DNA of 64,000 nt from Chryseosolibacter sp964532595. Lineage in GTDB: Bacteria; Bacteroidota; Bacteroidia; Cytophagales; Cyclobacteriaceae. This document shows positions 26,779 to 34,615 of the stretch, piece after piece; position 1 is the first letter of the stretch; every line of letters starts with the position of its first letter. The stretch covers positions 1 through 64,000 of the forward strand of contig CAZHIQ010000007.1 in the NCBI GenBank assembly GCA_964532595.1. The letters are read 5' to 3'. Below the pieces are notes generated by a model. The model was not told the origin of the DNA and searched no databases. It worked only from the letters and a program-made list of their open reading frames with translations. Position numbers and translations under genes: made by a program.

Positions 26779-28059
26779 ATGAAGAACTTTGTAGAGGAAC
26801 TGCGCTGGCGTGGAATGCTTAATGACATCATGCCCGGCACCGAGGAGCAACTGCTCAAAGAGCCGACCGCCGGCTATATAGGATTTGACCCTACCGCCGA
26901 CTCACTACATATCGGTCACCTCACACAGATCATGACACTCCTGCACTTTCAGGTATGTGGTCACAAACCTTTTGCCCTTGTGGGAGGTGCAACGGGAATG
27001 GTAGGCGACCCATCCGGAAAATCGGCCGAACGCAACCTCCTCTCCGAAGAAACACTCCGCCACAATGTGGAATGCGTCAGAAAACAACTCGAACGCTTCC
27101 TCGACTTCTCGGGCAGCAACGCCGCGGAGATGGTGAACAACTATGATTGGTTTAAAGACTTCCGCTTCCTCGATTTCATTCGTGACGTGGGTAAGCACAT
27201 CACCGTCAATTATATGATGGCAAAAGATTCGGTACAGAAACGACTGGAGACCGGTCTATCCTTTACCGAATTTACCTACCAGCTCGTTCAGGGCTACGAC
27301 TTCTACTGGCTGAACAAACACAAGAATTGCAAGATTCAGATGGGGGGCTCCGATCAATGGGGCAACATCGTAACGGGAACTGAACTGATTCGTCGTAAGA
27401 GCGGTGGTGAAGCTTTCGCGCTTACCACTCGACTTATCACCAAGGCCGACGGAACAAAATTCGGAAAATCGGAAGGCGGAAATGTGTGGCTTGACCCCGA
27501 AAAGACATCGCCTTACAAATTCTATCAATACTGGCTAAACGTTTCGGATGCCGATGCGGAAAGCTTTATCCGAATTTTCACCCAGATGGATCGGGAAGAA
27601 ATCGAAGCGCTTTCGGCCGAGCATCAGCAGACACCCCATCTCCGCAAACTTCAGCAGGCGTTGGCGAAAGACATTACCATCCGCGTTCATTCACAAAGTG
27701 ATTACGAGACTGCGGTCAGCGCCAGTAATATTCTTTTTGGACAGTCAACCACGGAGGAACTTGAACGTCTGGATGAATCGACTCTGCTCGCCGTATTCGA
27801 AGGCGTTCCCCAGGTGAGTGTTTCGCGTTCGGAATACGAAAATTGCGCGACGGTTGTCGACTTGCTGTCGTCCGTTTCCCAAAACACAATCTTTCCTTCG
27901 AAAGGTGAAGCCAGAAAGATGATCCAGGGAGGAGGAGTAAGTATAAACAAACAGAAGGTTGTTGATGGAAACGCCCGTCCGGAATACCGACTTCTTCAAA
28001 ACAAATACCTGCTCGCGCAAAAAGGTAAAAAGAACTATTACCTGATCGTGGTCGAGTAA
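26779..28059 (+). CDS. tyrS: Tyrosyl-tRNA synthetase
   Basis: 426 residues. It charges tRNA-Tyr with tyrosine using ATP. The class I signatures are HIGH (44-47) and KFGKS (227-231), which stands in for KMSKS as usual in bacterial TyrRS. The tyrosine pocket motifs YDFYWLNK and GGSDQWGN are present. An S4 RNA-binding domain closes the chain (KGEARKMIQGGGVSINKQKV). The ATG at 26779 is set by the promoter just upstream. A terminator follows. Confidence 0.98.
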   Translation: MKNFVEELRWRGMLNDIMPGTEEQLLKEPTAGYIGFDPTADSLHIGHLTQIMTLLHFQVCGHKPFALVGGATGMVGDPSGKSAERNLLSEETLRHNVECVRKQLERFLDFSGSNAAEMVNNYDWFKDFRFLDFIRDVGKHITVNYMMAKDSVQKRLETGLSFTEFTYQLVQGYDFYWLNKHKNCKIQMGGSDQWGNIVTGTELIRRKSGGEAFALTTRLITKADGTKFGKSEGGNVWLDPEKTSPYKFYQYWLNVSDADAESFIRIFTQMDREEIEALSAEHQQTPHLRKLQQALAKDITIRVHSQSDYETAVSASNILFGQSTTEELERLDESTLLAVFEGVPQVSVSRSEYENCATVVDLLSSVSQNTIFPSKGEARKMIQGGGVSINKQKVVDGNARPEYRLLQNKYLLAQKGKKNYYLIVVE

Positions 28060-28086
28060 TCGGAAAACAATTTGATCTAAATGAAA

Positions 28087-28116
28087 AGAGCCACCCTATG
28101 GGTGGCTCTTCTTTTT
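28087..28116 (+). terminator. Rho-independent terminator after tyrS
   Basis: A perfect 10-bp stem AGAGCCACCC/GGGTGGCTCT with a 3-base loop and a T-rich tail (TTCTTTTT). It lies between convergent genes and may serve both. Confidence 0.9.
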
Positions 28117-28125
28117 CTATTTATG

Positions 28126-28746
28126 CTACTTCCCGAATTTGATCAGCTTGTAACCGAGCGAAAGTTGAAAAACCTGATTCTTCGCATCGGTTGATTGCTG
28201 AGGATTGGGAGCATCGTCATATATCTTGGAAAGACCGAGGTTATACCGCGCGTCAATCGTCAGACCGAAGGGAAGATCCCATCCCAGCCCGAGTCCCAGC
28301 GTTAGATCACTGCTTTTCATGTGATCTTTCACATCTTCAACGCGATACTCGAGTTGCTCGCGGATAGGTGCCTCCGCACTTGTTACGAAACCAAACTGCG
28401 GCCCTGCCTGTATGTTGATCCCTGCAATGGTATACAGCTTCAGCATCACCGGTATGTTGATGTAACTGAAGTTTGACTCAAAACTCTTGCTATCGATCTC
28501 CACTTTCGATCCCTGCTGCGAGAAGATCACCTCTGGTTGAATACCGATCTTTCCCGCCTTTACCAGAAAGAAAGCGCCACCATGAAAACCGGTTCGATTT
28601 TCATAGTTCTCGCCAGCCGAAGCCTTCGTGTCAATCGTTGCGAAATTCGGACCGGCCTTGATACCAAGCGCAACCTGTGCCTGTCCCCAGGCCTGTTGGC
28701 CCGCAAGGATCGCACAACATACTAAGAGAGCCAGTTTTGTTTTCAT
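28126..28746 (-). CDS. Outer-membrane beta-barrel protein (PorT-like family)
   Basis: 206 residues with a signal peptide ending in AWGQAQ. The mature part has the alternating strands of a small eight-stranded barrel, with the family's opening GIKAGPNFATIDT and strands such as GIQPEVIFSQQGSKV and LTIDARYNLGLSKIY. The last residues (FQLSLGYKLIKFGK) form a closing strand. Such PorT-family barrels are very common in Bacteroidota and mostly unassigned. The second barrel gene lies just upstream on the same strand. Confidence 0.88.
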   Translation of the reverse strand: MKTKLALLVCCAILAGQQAWGQAQVALGIKAGPNFATIDTKASAGENYENRTGFHGGAFFLVKAGKIGIQPEVIFSQQGSKVEIDSKSFESNFSYINIPVMLKLYTIAGINIQAGPQFGFVTSAEAPIREQLEYRVEDVKDHMKSSDLTLGLGLGWDLPFGLTIDARYNLGLSKIYDDAPNPQQSTDAKNQVFQLSLGYKLIKFGK

Positions 28747-28767
28747 ATTGTTAATTGATTGGTGTCA

Positions 28768-29349
28768 TCAGAAGTGGTAGCGAATACCCACTGACGGTGA
28801 CAACGAGCGAACACCGAAGGTAAACTCCGTAGTTTTGTCATTGTCCACATCTTTATTGGGATCGCGCGATGTGATGCCTAAGGTTGTAATCATCAACTCG
28901 AGCGCCCAGTGTTCGTTAAAGAAATAGGCTGCACCCGGTGACAAAGCAAACGAGAGATAACTCGAATTGACTTTGGGACCATCAGCCAGACCGCTCGCGC
29001 CTGTACCAAAGGTCAACGCAGCCTGTCCGAAGAAACCAAACTGCGAATTGGAAGTAAACACGTAATACCTTGCAAAAGGCCCCAAACCGAAGCTGTTGTT
29101 CACAGTCTTATCCGATCCTGTTCCTGTGCTATTAGTTTCAAAGCCTACCGATAGTCCTAAGGCAAAATTATCACTCATGAAATAACCCACGCTCGGCGAC
29201 AGGGTGAAGGACGACGAATTGTCGGCCGCCTGACGCGAAGTAGACCTAAACTCCAATGCTCCTCCTAGCATAAGGTTACCTGTTTGCGTTTGAGCTTCAG
29301 CAGTCAGCGTTCCAACGATGAACACGGCCAGTAAAAGTACTTTTTTCAT
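28768..29349 (-). CDS. Outer-membrane beta-barrel protein
   Basis: 193 residues starting at the ATG at 29349 (MKKVLLLAVFIVGTLTAEAQ, a signal peptide); the frame extends to 29442, but that leader crosses the promoter. The body is a series of amphipathic strands with turn-rich links (FTLSPSVGYFMSDNFALGLSVGF, SFALSPGAAYFFNEHWALE) and ends with the aromatic closing strand PSVGIRYHF. A small outer-membrane barrel of unknown ligand. It ends 21 bases before the PorT-like barrel gene starts and may be co-transcribed with it. Confidence 0.87.
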   Translation of the reverse strand: MKKVLLLAVFIVGTLTAEAQTQTGNLMLGGALEFRSTSRQAADNSSSFTLSPSVGYFMSDNFALGLSVGFETNSTGTGSDKTVNNSFGLGPFARYYVFTSNSQFGFFGQAALTFGTGASGLADGPKVNSSYLSFALSPGAAYFFNEHWALELMITTLGITSRDPNKDVDNDKTTEFTFGVRSLSPSVGIRYHF

Positions 29350-29370
29350 AATACGTTTATTTTTTTTGCC

Positions 29371-29400
29371 CAAAGCTAACCAAAGAAACCGATGTTCAAA
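29371..29400 (-). promoter_or_regulatory. Bacteroidota-type promoter of the barrel gene
   Basis: On the minus strand TTTG (29397-29400) is followed after 18 bases by TAGCTTTG (29371-29378), an exact TAnnTTTG. The ATG lies 21 bases further on, which fixes the gene start at 29349. Confidence 0.7.
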
Positions 29401-29677
29401 CCCGAAGCGGCAAATCGCTAACTTTATCCAACAAATCGCCATTAATGACGTTGTGTAGCCTTAAGCAATAAACGACAACTCTTCTGTACGGGAAATTTCA
29501 ACGGGAGGTTACAACGTTGGTGAATGCCCCGCGGGAATACTCATCGCCCTAAGGGTATATCCAATATTATACCAGTTTTACACGACCCGTTTAACGTTCA
29601 CAAGGTATGCTAGTGAAATTTGATAAATGAGGACTCATTATTGGAATCACTCCCAATAATGGATGGACAATGTTGTA
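29401..29677. other. Intergenic stretch without a gene
   Basis: Together with the promoter region this makes a gap of about 330 bases. I see no credible coding frame or RNA gene. Its one structured part is the inverted repeat listed separately. Confidence 0.6.
29637..29660. repeat. Perfect 8-bp inverted repeat after the patatin gene
   Basis: ATTATTGG and CCAATAAT are separated by 8 bases. It starts 18 bases after the patatin stop on the minus strand but has no U-run, so it could be a weak terminator, an mRNA-stabilising stem or a protein-binding site. Confidence 0.5.
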
Positions 29678-30439
29678 TCACCTACTATTGAACTGGTCGG
29701 GAGTGAAATTCTTCTTCGTATAGGAGTACCCTATTTCGAAAATTTCAGTGGCTTTACCGAGATCGAATCCACTGTACATTCCAACTTCAGGAGGATCAAT
29801 AAACACATTACACAAAGATCGGCTAACCATAGTGTTCCCGTTGATCGCCATTAAGAGACTGCGCTCGACGACCGATCGGACGTTCTTGATATCAAAGCGC
29901 GATGAAATGAAATTACAATGTGAACCGACGATGAAATCGCACTTATCGTAAATGGCTTTTACCGGAAGATTGTCGAGCAGTCCTCCATCGACATACACAC
30001 CTCCACGGTATTGAACAGGTGCAAACACTGCAGGAACGGAGCATGAGGCCTGCAGAGCTGTCATCAGCTCACCCTGCGACACATATTCCACTCTACCCTT
30101 TTGAAGTTCTGTCACCGCCAGCGTTACCGGTATCTTCAGACAATCGAAGCTGTTTTCAGGAATGTATCGCATAAGCAATTCCTTCAGACCGTCAAATGAC
30201 AAGAGCCCCGTCCAGGTCCAGGCGAGTTTGAGTGATCTGAAGAAGCTGGTTTCGCGGATGATGCGAAGCACATCGTCGGGAGGATATCCGTAGCTATACA
30301 TACATCCCACGATAGCACCTGCGCTCGTCCCGGCGATATAATCGAAGGTCACTCCGAACTCATTGAGTGCTTTGAGGACGCCGAGGTGACAAATGCCACG
30401 CGCGCCTCCGCCACTTAAGACCAGACCACGTTTCGTCAT
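29678..30439 (-). CDS. Patatin-like phospholipase
   Basis: 253 residues. The patatin plan is complete: oxyanion-hole SGGGARG (9-15), nucleophile Ser39 in GTSAG and the Asp of the dyad in YVDGG. It should hydrolyse acyl chains from lipids in the cytoplasm or at the inner membrane; there is no signal peptide or barrel domain. The gene is the last of a minus-strand run accA-MBL-patatin with a 30-base spacer from the MBL gene. The link with acetyl-CoA carboxylase fits lipid metabolism, but the substrate is not known. Confidence 0.92.
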   Translation of the reverse strand: MTKRGLVLSGGGARGICHLGVLKALNEFGVTFDYIAGTSAGAIVGCMYSYGYPPDDVLRIIRETSFFRSLKLAWTWTGLLSFDGLKELLMRYIPENSFDCLKIPVTLAVTELQKGRVEYVSQGELMTALQASCSVPAVFAPVQYRGGVYVDGGLLDNLPVKAIYDKCDFIVGSHCNFISSRFDIKNVRSVVERSLLMAINGNTMVSRSLCNVFIDPPEVGMYSGFDLGKATEIFEIGYSYTKKNFTPDQFNSR

Positions 30440-30469
30440 TGCGAATGAAATTTGAAAATACCGGACCTA

Positions 30470-31312
30470 CTAAAATCCGGCCTCTGACAACGGGAAAACT
30501 CTATCCAGACGGACGCCCTTCTCCGTTCTCTTTACGGTACAACACTCGTTTACCGGATCGTGCTCAAGAAACAGGATATAGTTGTTATCGGCAGCCTCAT
30601 TGAGGAATTGCTCTTTTTCAGCCATGGTAATCAACGGCCGTGTATCATACCCCATGACATAGGGTAAGGGAATATGTCCTACGGAAGGAAGGAGATCAGT
30701 GACAAAGCACAGCGTCTTGTCCCCGATCTTTATTCGCGGCACCATCATTTTGTCAGTGTGTCCCGACATATATAAGATATCGAAACCCAGGGGAGAAGGG
30801 TCTCCCTCATTGACAAAGTGCAACTGACCGCTTTCTTTTATGGGCAGGATATTTTCTTTCAGGAAACTCGCTTTTTCGCGCGGATTCGGCTCCGTGGCCC
30901 AGCGCCAATGATCTTCATTTGACCAGTACCGCGCATTGGGAAACGTGAGCACCGTCTTCCCGTCGGCGTTGTAGCGAACGCTGGCTCCGCAATGATCAAA
31001 GTGAAGATGGGTGAGAAACATGTCGGTAACATCCTCTTCGGCAAATCCTGCCTGGCGCAGCGATCGTGTCAGGGTGTCATCGCCGTGGAGATAATAATGC
31101 CGGAGAAACCGTTCGTCCTGCTTATCTCCTATTCCGTTGTCAATGAGGATCAGCCGGTCACCGTCTTCGATGAGGAGGCAACGCATGGCCCATGTGCAAA
31201 GGTTGTTCTCATCAGCGGGATTTGTCTTTTGCCAGATTGATTTCGGAACCACACCAAACATGGCGCCGCCATCCAGCTTGAAGAATCCGGTATTGATGAC
31301 GTGAAGCTTCAA
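30470..31312 (-). CDS. MBL-fold metallo-hydrolase
   Basis: The open frame runs to 31375, overlapping the end of accA by 47 bases. The TTG at 31312 gives the fitting N terminus MKLHVINTGFFKLDGGAMFG and leaves a 16-base spacer after the accA stop; no ATG is available. The zinc motif is HLHFDH (His102, His104, Asp106, His107), with later histidines in MSGHTDKM and LEHDP. At 280 residues it resembles the lactonase/hydrolase branch of the superfamily (AiiA-like in pattern). It hydrolyses an unknown ester, lactone or thioester. It is probably translated from the accA mRNA. Confidence 0.87.
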   Translation of the reverse strand: MKLHVINTGFFKLDGGAMFGVVPKSIWQKTNPADENNLCTWAMRCLLIEDGDRLILIDNGIGDKQDERFLRHYYLHGDDTLTRSLRQAGFAEEDVTDMFLTHLHFDHCGASVRYNADGKTVLTFPNARYWSNEDHWRWATEPNPREKASFLKENILPIKESGQLHFVNEGDPSPLGFDILYMSGHTDKMMVPRIKIGDKTLCFVTDLLPSVGHIPLPYVMGYDTRPLITMAEKEQFLNEAADNNYILFLEHDPVNECCTVKRTEKGVRLDRVFPLSEAGF

Positions 31313-31328
31313 TAGAATCGCGTTAGCG

Positions 31329-32312
31329 TTACTTCTCCTGGGAGACGGCTTTCTTTTTCGCCGGTTCTTTGACAACTCCCATGGAGCAAAACTTATCTAT
31401 GCGTTTTTGGATCCGTTGCTCGGCATCGATTTTCGACAGCGCTTTTGTCTCTGCCAGAATCGTTTTCTTAATCTCGGCCGCCATCCATTTCATATCCGTA
31501 TGGGCACCACCAAGCGGTTCCCGGATAATACCATCGATCAGTTTCTGATCGAGCATATCTTTCGCCGTAAGCTTAAGCACTTCTGCAGCCTGCTCTTTGT
31601 AATCCCAGCTTCTCCAAAGAATCGACGAACATGATTCCGGAGAAATTACGGAATACCAGGTATTCTCGAGCATGAAGACACGATCACCAATCGCAATACC
31701 CAGGGCGCCACCCGAAGCTCCCTCTCCGATTACGATACAGATTACCGGCACCGTAAGCATGAACATTTCCTTCAGGTTGCGTGCAATTGCCTCACCCTGG
31801 CCGCGTTCCTCCGCTTCAAGGCCCGGAAAAGCTCCCGGCGTATCAATAAAGGTTACGATCGGTTTATTGAACTTCTCGGCCATTTTCATCAGTCGAAGCG
31901 CCTTGCGATATCCCTCGGGATTAGCCATACCGAAATTGCGAAGTTGGCGCTGTTTGGTATTTCTCCCTTTCTGCTGACCGATGAGCATGAATGTCTTTCC
32001 GTCGATAGTTCCGAAGCCCCCGACCATAGCCTTGTCGTCGGCCACCGTACGATCGCCGTGCAGTTCAATAAAATCGCTCGTGATCTCGTAGATATAATCC
32101 AGTGTGTAGGGTCGGTCGGGGTGACGGGAGAGCTGGACCCGTTGCCAGCCTGTAAGGTTTTCGAACGTTTCCTTCTTGAGGGCCAGGATTTTGTTTTCCA
32201 GCGCCCTGATCGCCGTCTGCACATCCTTATCGCTGTCTTTCGCGAGCTGTTTCATGTCGTTCAGCTTCGCTTCCAGTTCAGCTATGGGTTTTTCAAAATC
32301 CAAAAGGCTCAT
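31329..32312 (-). CDS. accA: Acetyl-CoA carboxylase carboxyltransferase subunit alpha
   Basis: 327 residues. With AccD it transfers the carboxyl group from biotin to acetyl-CoA to give malonyl-CoA, the first step of fatty-acid synthesis. The N-terminal coiled-coil (LDFEKPIAELEAKLNDMK), RPYTLDYI, IGQQKGRNT and GEGASGGALGIAIGD motifs are all typical. A short Lys/Ala-rich tail ends the chain. accD is not in the window, as usual in many Bacteroidota. It is the first gene of a minus-strand operon with the MBL and patatin genes. Confidence 0.97.
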   Translation of the reverse strand: MSLLDFEKPIAELEAKLNDMKQLAKDSDKDVQTAIRALENKILALKKETFENLTGWQRVQLSRHPDRPYTLDYIYEITSDFIELHGDRTVADDKAMVGGFGTIDGKTFMLIGQQKGRNTKQRQLRNFGMANPEGYRKALRLMKMAEKFNKPIVTFIDTPGAFPGLEAEERGQGEAIARNLKEMFMLTVPVICIVIGEGASGGALGIAIGDRVFMLENTWYSVISPESCSSILWRSWDYKEQAAEVLKLTAKDMLDQKLIDGIIREPLGGAHTDMKWMAAEIKKTILAETKALSKIDAEQRIQKRIDKFCSMGVVKEPAKKKAVSQEK

Positions 32313-32333
32313 CGTTTGGTGTTAAAGAAAGCA

Positions 32334-32341
32334 CAAAATTA
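32334..32341 (-). promoter_or_regulatory. -7 promoter element of accA
   Basis: TAATTTTG on the minus strand, an exact TAnnTTTG, 21 bases before the accA ATG. No clear -33 element at the usual spacing. Confidence 0.5.
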
Positions 32342-32511
32342 AAAGAAATTACAAATCGGCCGTTTTTCCAGCCTCTTTATATCGAAGCGGCCGAAAGAGG
32401 GTCGCAAAATGGGCGTTTACGTTCCCACGTAATTATTCGGAGGTTTTTTCCAAGTTTGCATGACTTCCGTCGTCTACCTTCGTATTGCGATTCAACCGAA
32501 ACCCCATTGTA

Positions 32512-32697
32512 ATGAAAAAGTGGATGATCTTTGTTCTGGCCCTGATTTGCATCGTTTTGATGTTGTATGCGGGGTTGGACGCTCTTGCAAAAGATCACCG
32601 GCAGATGGGTATGTTGCTGACCTTTGTCGGAACCATGTCGATTATAGGGCTGGCAATAGATGTCATCCAGCACCTTCGGACCCGCCGGTCGATGTAA
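32512..32697 (+). CDS. Small two-helix membrane protein (61 aa)
   Basis: The ATG at 32512 (MKKWMIFVLALICIVLMLYAG) is preferred to one nine codons upstream. Two hydrophobic helices (about 4-20 and 31-48) are joined by a short charged loop, and the C terminus is basic (HLRTRRSM). I do not recognise a family. The gene is monocistronic, with a strong terminator 60 bases beyond. A weak promoter (TTTG at 32455 and TACCTTCG at 32475) may serve it. Confidence 0.65.
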   Translation: MKKWMIFVLALICIVLMLYAGLDALAKDHRQMGMLLTFVGTMSIIGLAIDVIQHLRTRRSM

Positions 32698-32759
32698 CAG
32701 CGACCGACTTCCGAAGCAAAAAATATTAAATCCTGACATTACCTTAACCTGAAGAGAGC

Positions 32760-32788
32760 CCGTCCGCCCTGCGGACGGTTTTTTTTTT
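32760..32788 (+). terminator. Rho-independent terminator
   Basis: A perfect 8-bp stem CCGTCCGC/GCGGACGG with a 3-base loop followed by ten T. It ends the small membrane-protein transcript. Confidence 0.93.
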
Positions 32789-32790
32789 GC

Positions 32791-33027
32791 CTAAACTTCG
32801 ATCTGGACGCCTTGAAGGTACTTTGCAAGGTCGTACTCATTGGCAAGGCTGATCCACACGATGTGATGCGTTTCCAGGTCGAGGAACAGCTCGACAAAGT
32901 CCCGGTTCACACTGTAAAGCATCAGGCAATATTGATTGTACATCACAGAGTCGACGAACTCGCCGCTCTCCCAAACGATTTTGGCGCGCTGCTCCAGCGT
33001 GAGCCGATTGAATTTCCCCTCGTCCAT
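32791..33027 (-). CDS. Small conserved protein, paralogue A (78 aa)
   Basis: A 78-residue acidic protein of unknown function. It aligns without gaps to the product of 33683-33922 at 21 of 78 positions, including MDxxKF, LY, FVEL-x2-D and L-x-KYL. The pattern of alternating hydrophobic residues suggests a small alpha/beta fold. There is no signal peptide, membrane segment or cysteine motif. A 13-base motif 28 bases upstream of the ATG recurs before another small gene at 47490. The paired conservation argues strongly that both are real genes. Confidence 0.78.
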   Translation of the reverse strand: MDEGKFNRLTLEQRAKIVWESGEFVDSVMYNQYCLMLYSVNRDFVELFLDLETHHIVWISLANEYDLAKYLQGVQIEV

Positions 33028-33054
33028 ACCCCACAGTTTTCCGGGTTATCAAAA

Positions 33055-33067
33055 CAAAAGTTATTCC
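33055..33067 (-). promoter_or_regulatory. GGAATAACTTTTG motif upstream of paralogue A
   Basis: On the minus strand the 13 bases GGAATAACTTTTG lie 28 bases before the ATG at 33027. The identical 13 bases lie 26 bases before the small gene at 47490. TAACTTTTG is one base longer than the TAnnTTTG -7 element, so this is probably a promoter variant. Confidence 0.45.
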
Positions 33068-33134
33068 ACTGCGTTTTGCAAGCCCATGGCCGTCAGGCAT
33101 TTTTGCACACAGGTTTAATAATTTGAGGGAAGTA

Positions 33135-33165
33135 TTTGGAGAAAAGGCAGCCAAAGCTATCTTTG
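33135..33165 (+). promoter_or_regulatory. Promoter of tRNA-Asp
   Basis: TTTG at 33135-33138 (-33) and TATCTTTG at 33158-33165 (-7) with a 19-base spacer, a near-perfect Bacteroidota promoter, 17 bases before the tRNA. Confidence 0.85.
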
Positions 33166-33182
33166 CAACCTCATTCTTCCAG

Positions 33183-33256
33183 GGTCCGGTAGTTCAGCTG
33201 GTTAGAATGCCTGCCTGTCACGCAGGAGGTCGCGGGTTCGAGTCCCGTCCGGACCG
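33183..33256 (+). tRNA. tRNA-Asp (GTC)
   Basis: A full cloverleaf of 74 bases. The acceptor stem is GGTCCGG/CCGGACC, the anticodon stem CCTGC/GCAGG holds the loop CTGTCAC with anticodon GTC at 33217-33219, and the T arm GCGGG-TTCGAGT-CCCGT is regular. G is the discriminator, and CCA is not encoded. It is monocistronic, with its own promoter and terminator. I see no repeat of the 3' end nearby that would mark an integrated element. Confidence 0.98.
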
Positions 33257-33282
33257 CTCTCAAGAGCACTGAGCAAGAATCA

Positions 33283-33308
33283 AATCCCGGCTAACCGTCG
33301 GGATTTTT
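33283..33308 (+). terminator. Terminator of the tRNA-Asp transcript
   Basis: A 7-bp stem AATCCCG/CGGGATT with a 9-base loop running into five T, 27 bases after the tRNA. Confidence 0.75.
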
Positions 33309-33379
33309 AGTTTCAGGGCCTGGGCCTTTCTATTTTACGCCGACAGTTTCCGGCTGAAAGATTATTTTCGCTGATTGCC

Positions 33380-33676
33380 ATGCACCTGCGTCGTCTTTGT
33401 TCAATCGTTGTCCTGGTCTTCCTCGTGTTTCTCGCGGGTTGTTCGCGCGGGTCATCCACGCTGGAGACAACGCTGTCGGCAGCGGTCAAGGATCGTCGGC
33501 TGTCGGAAAAGAAAATGGAAATAATTCTGAAGGAATACGACTCACTTCGTAGCGAAGACCGCGACAAGGCGCGCCTGTATGTCGAGCAAATTAAAACGGC
33601 GGTGGAAGTCGGTGGAGATTCCAGCCATATCGACGTGGCGCGCCGGATGGTACTGCGAAGCACTTTAACACTCTAG
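33380..33676 (+). CDS. Small lipoprotein (98 aa)
   Basis: The signal peptide ends in the lipobox FLAGC (Cys21), so it should be lipidated and anchored in the outer or inner membrane. The mature part is about 75 residues, charged and helical (SEKKMEIILKEYDSLRSEDRDKARLYVEQIKTAVE). I do not recognise a family. The stop lies 6 bases before the convergent paralogue B gene. Confidence 0.75.
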   Translation: MHLRRLCSIVVLVFLVFLAGCSRGSSTLETTLSAAVKDRRLSEKKMEIILKEYDSLRSEDRDKARLYVEQIKTAVEVGGDSSHIDVARRMVLRSTLTL

Positions 33677-33682
33677 CACACT

Positions 33683-33922
33683 CTACTCAATATCCAGCGT
33701 TATGTCATCGAGATACTTCTGAAGGATGTTATCGTTGACAACTCTCACCAACAACACCTGACGCACACGGTTATCGTACACCAACTCCACAAACTGTCCT
33801 TCATAGTTGTACAACAACACATTGTAATGGTAATAGCAATTCGTTGCCAACAGGTCTCCGCCGTCCAACAGCAGGCAGGCCTGATCGCTCACCGATAAGT
33901 TGCTGAACTTGATCTTGTCCAT
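33683..33922 (-). CDS. Small conserved protein, paralogue B (79 aa)
   Basis: A 79-residue protein, paralogue of the one at 32791-33027 (21 identities in an ungapped alignment; shared MDxxKF, LY, FVELxxD and KYL). The divergence of about 70% means the duplication is old or the two were acquired separately. No signal, membrane helix or catalytic motif is visible. The 13-base motif before paralogue A is absent here. It is followed upstream on the same strand by dps, 67 bases away. Confidence 0.78.
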   Translation of the reverse strand: MDKIKFSNLSVSDQACLLLDGGDLLATNCYYHYNVLLYNYEGQFVELVYDNRVRQVLLVRVVNDNILQKYLDDITLDIE

Positions 33923-33989
33923 GATTTACCTCCCCTCCGGAAAACGCTCCCGATGGCGAGCTAAATTATTGTGCCCAACCGGCCCGGAA

Positions 33990-34478
33990 TTACTTCGCTC
34001 CCAGAAAGGACGAATACATCCAAACCAGTTTCTCCTGCTCCCGGATGTAATCACTCATCAGCGCATTCGTTCCTTCGTCTTCGGCTTCCGCCGACAGGCG
34101 CAAAAGCTCCCGCTCCTTGGTCAGCAACACCTTAAAGTTGTCAACGATATGCTTCACCGCCGCATTGCCATCCGACACATCCGTGACCGGTCGTATTTCG
34201 GCGTTCTTCAGATAGACTTCAAAACTGTGATAAGGAGTAAATCCAAGCGTAAGGACGCGCTCGGCGATTTCATCGATCTTGGTAATGGCATCGGTATAGA
34301 GTTCCTCAAACTTTGCATGTAGCTCGAAAAACTTGTCGCCCCGGATGTTCCAGTGAAATCCACGGGTATTCATATAGAATACCTGGTAGTTTGCCAGTAA
34401 ATCATTGAGACCTTCAGCAAGGGCTGATGTTTCAGCGGGTTCCAACCCGATTTGATTTTTCATAGATATTTTGCTCAT
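33990..34478 (-). CDS. dps: Dps-family DNA-protection ferritin
   Basis: 162 residues, forming a hollow dodecamer that oxidises Fe(II) with peroxide and shields DNA in starvation. The inter-subunit ferroxidase site is complete when aligned to E. coli Dps: His42, His54, Glu58, Asp69 and Glu73 (GFHWNIRG ... DEIAERV). The C-terminal helix is short and not lysine-rich, so DNA binding may be weak. The start is ATG at 34478. It is probably stress-regulated, but I see no clear OxyR or other operator. Confidence 0.94.
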   Translation of the reverse strand: MSKISMKNQIGLEPAETSALAEGLNDLLANYQVFYMNTRGFHWNIRGDKFFELHAKFEELYTDAITKIDEIAERVLTLGFTPYHSFEVYLKNAEIRPVTDVSDGNAAVKHIVDNFKVLLTKERELLRLSAEAEDEGTNALMSDYIREQEKLVWMYSSFLGAK

Positions 34479-34570
34479 GATGCAGGAAAATTGGTTTTGC
34501 GTCTGCCCAGCTCAATAATCGTTCCTCTTAACAAACATTTAAGCGGCATTTACGGTTCGGCTCAAAATGC

Positions 34571-34578
34571 TATTTTTG
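34571..34578 (+). promoter_or_regulatory. -7 promoter element of the 56-aa lipoprotein gene
   Basis: TATTTTTG, an exact TAnnTTTG, 37 bases before the ATG. No convincing -33 element. Confidence 0.5.
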
Positions 34579-34615
34579 GCGCTGCAACCCTCTGAACGGC
34601 GTCCCCCATAAGCCC

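Noticed and set aside
31313..31375. N-terminal extension of the MBL protein inside accA
   Set aside because: The extra residues (SKNRRKRKPSPRR) are a shifted-frame reading of the accA C terminus, not family sequence.
33183..33310. tRNA-Asp as an integration site for a mobile element
   Set aside because: No integrase and no repeat of the tRNA 3' end were seen on either side within the window.
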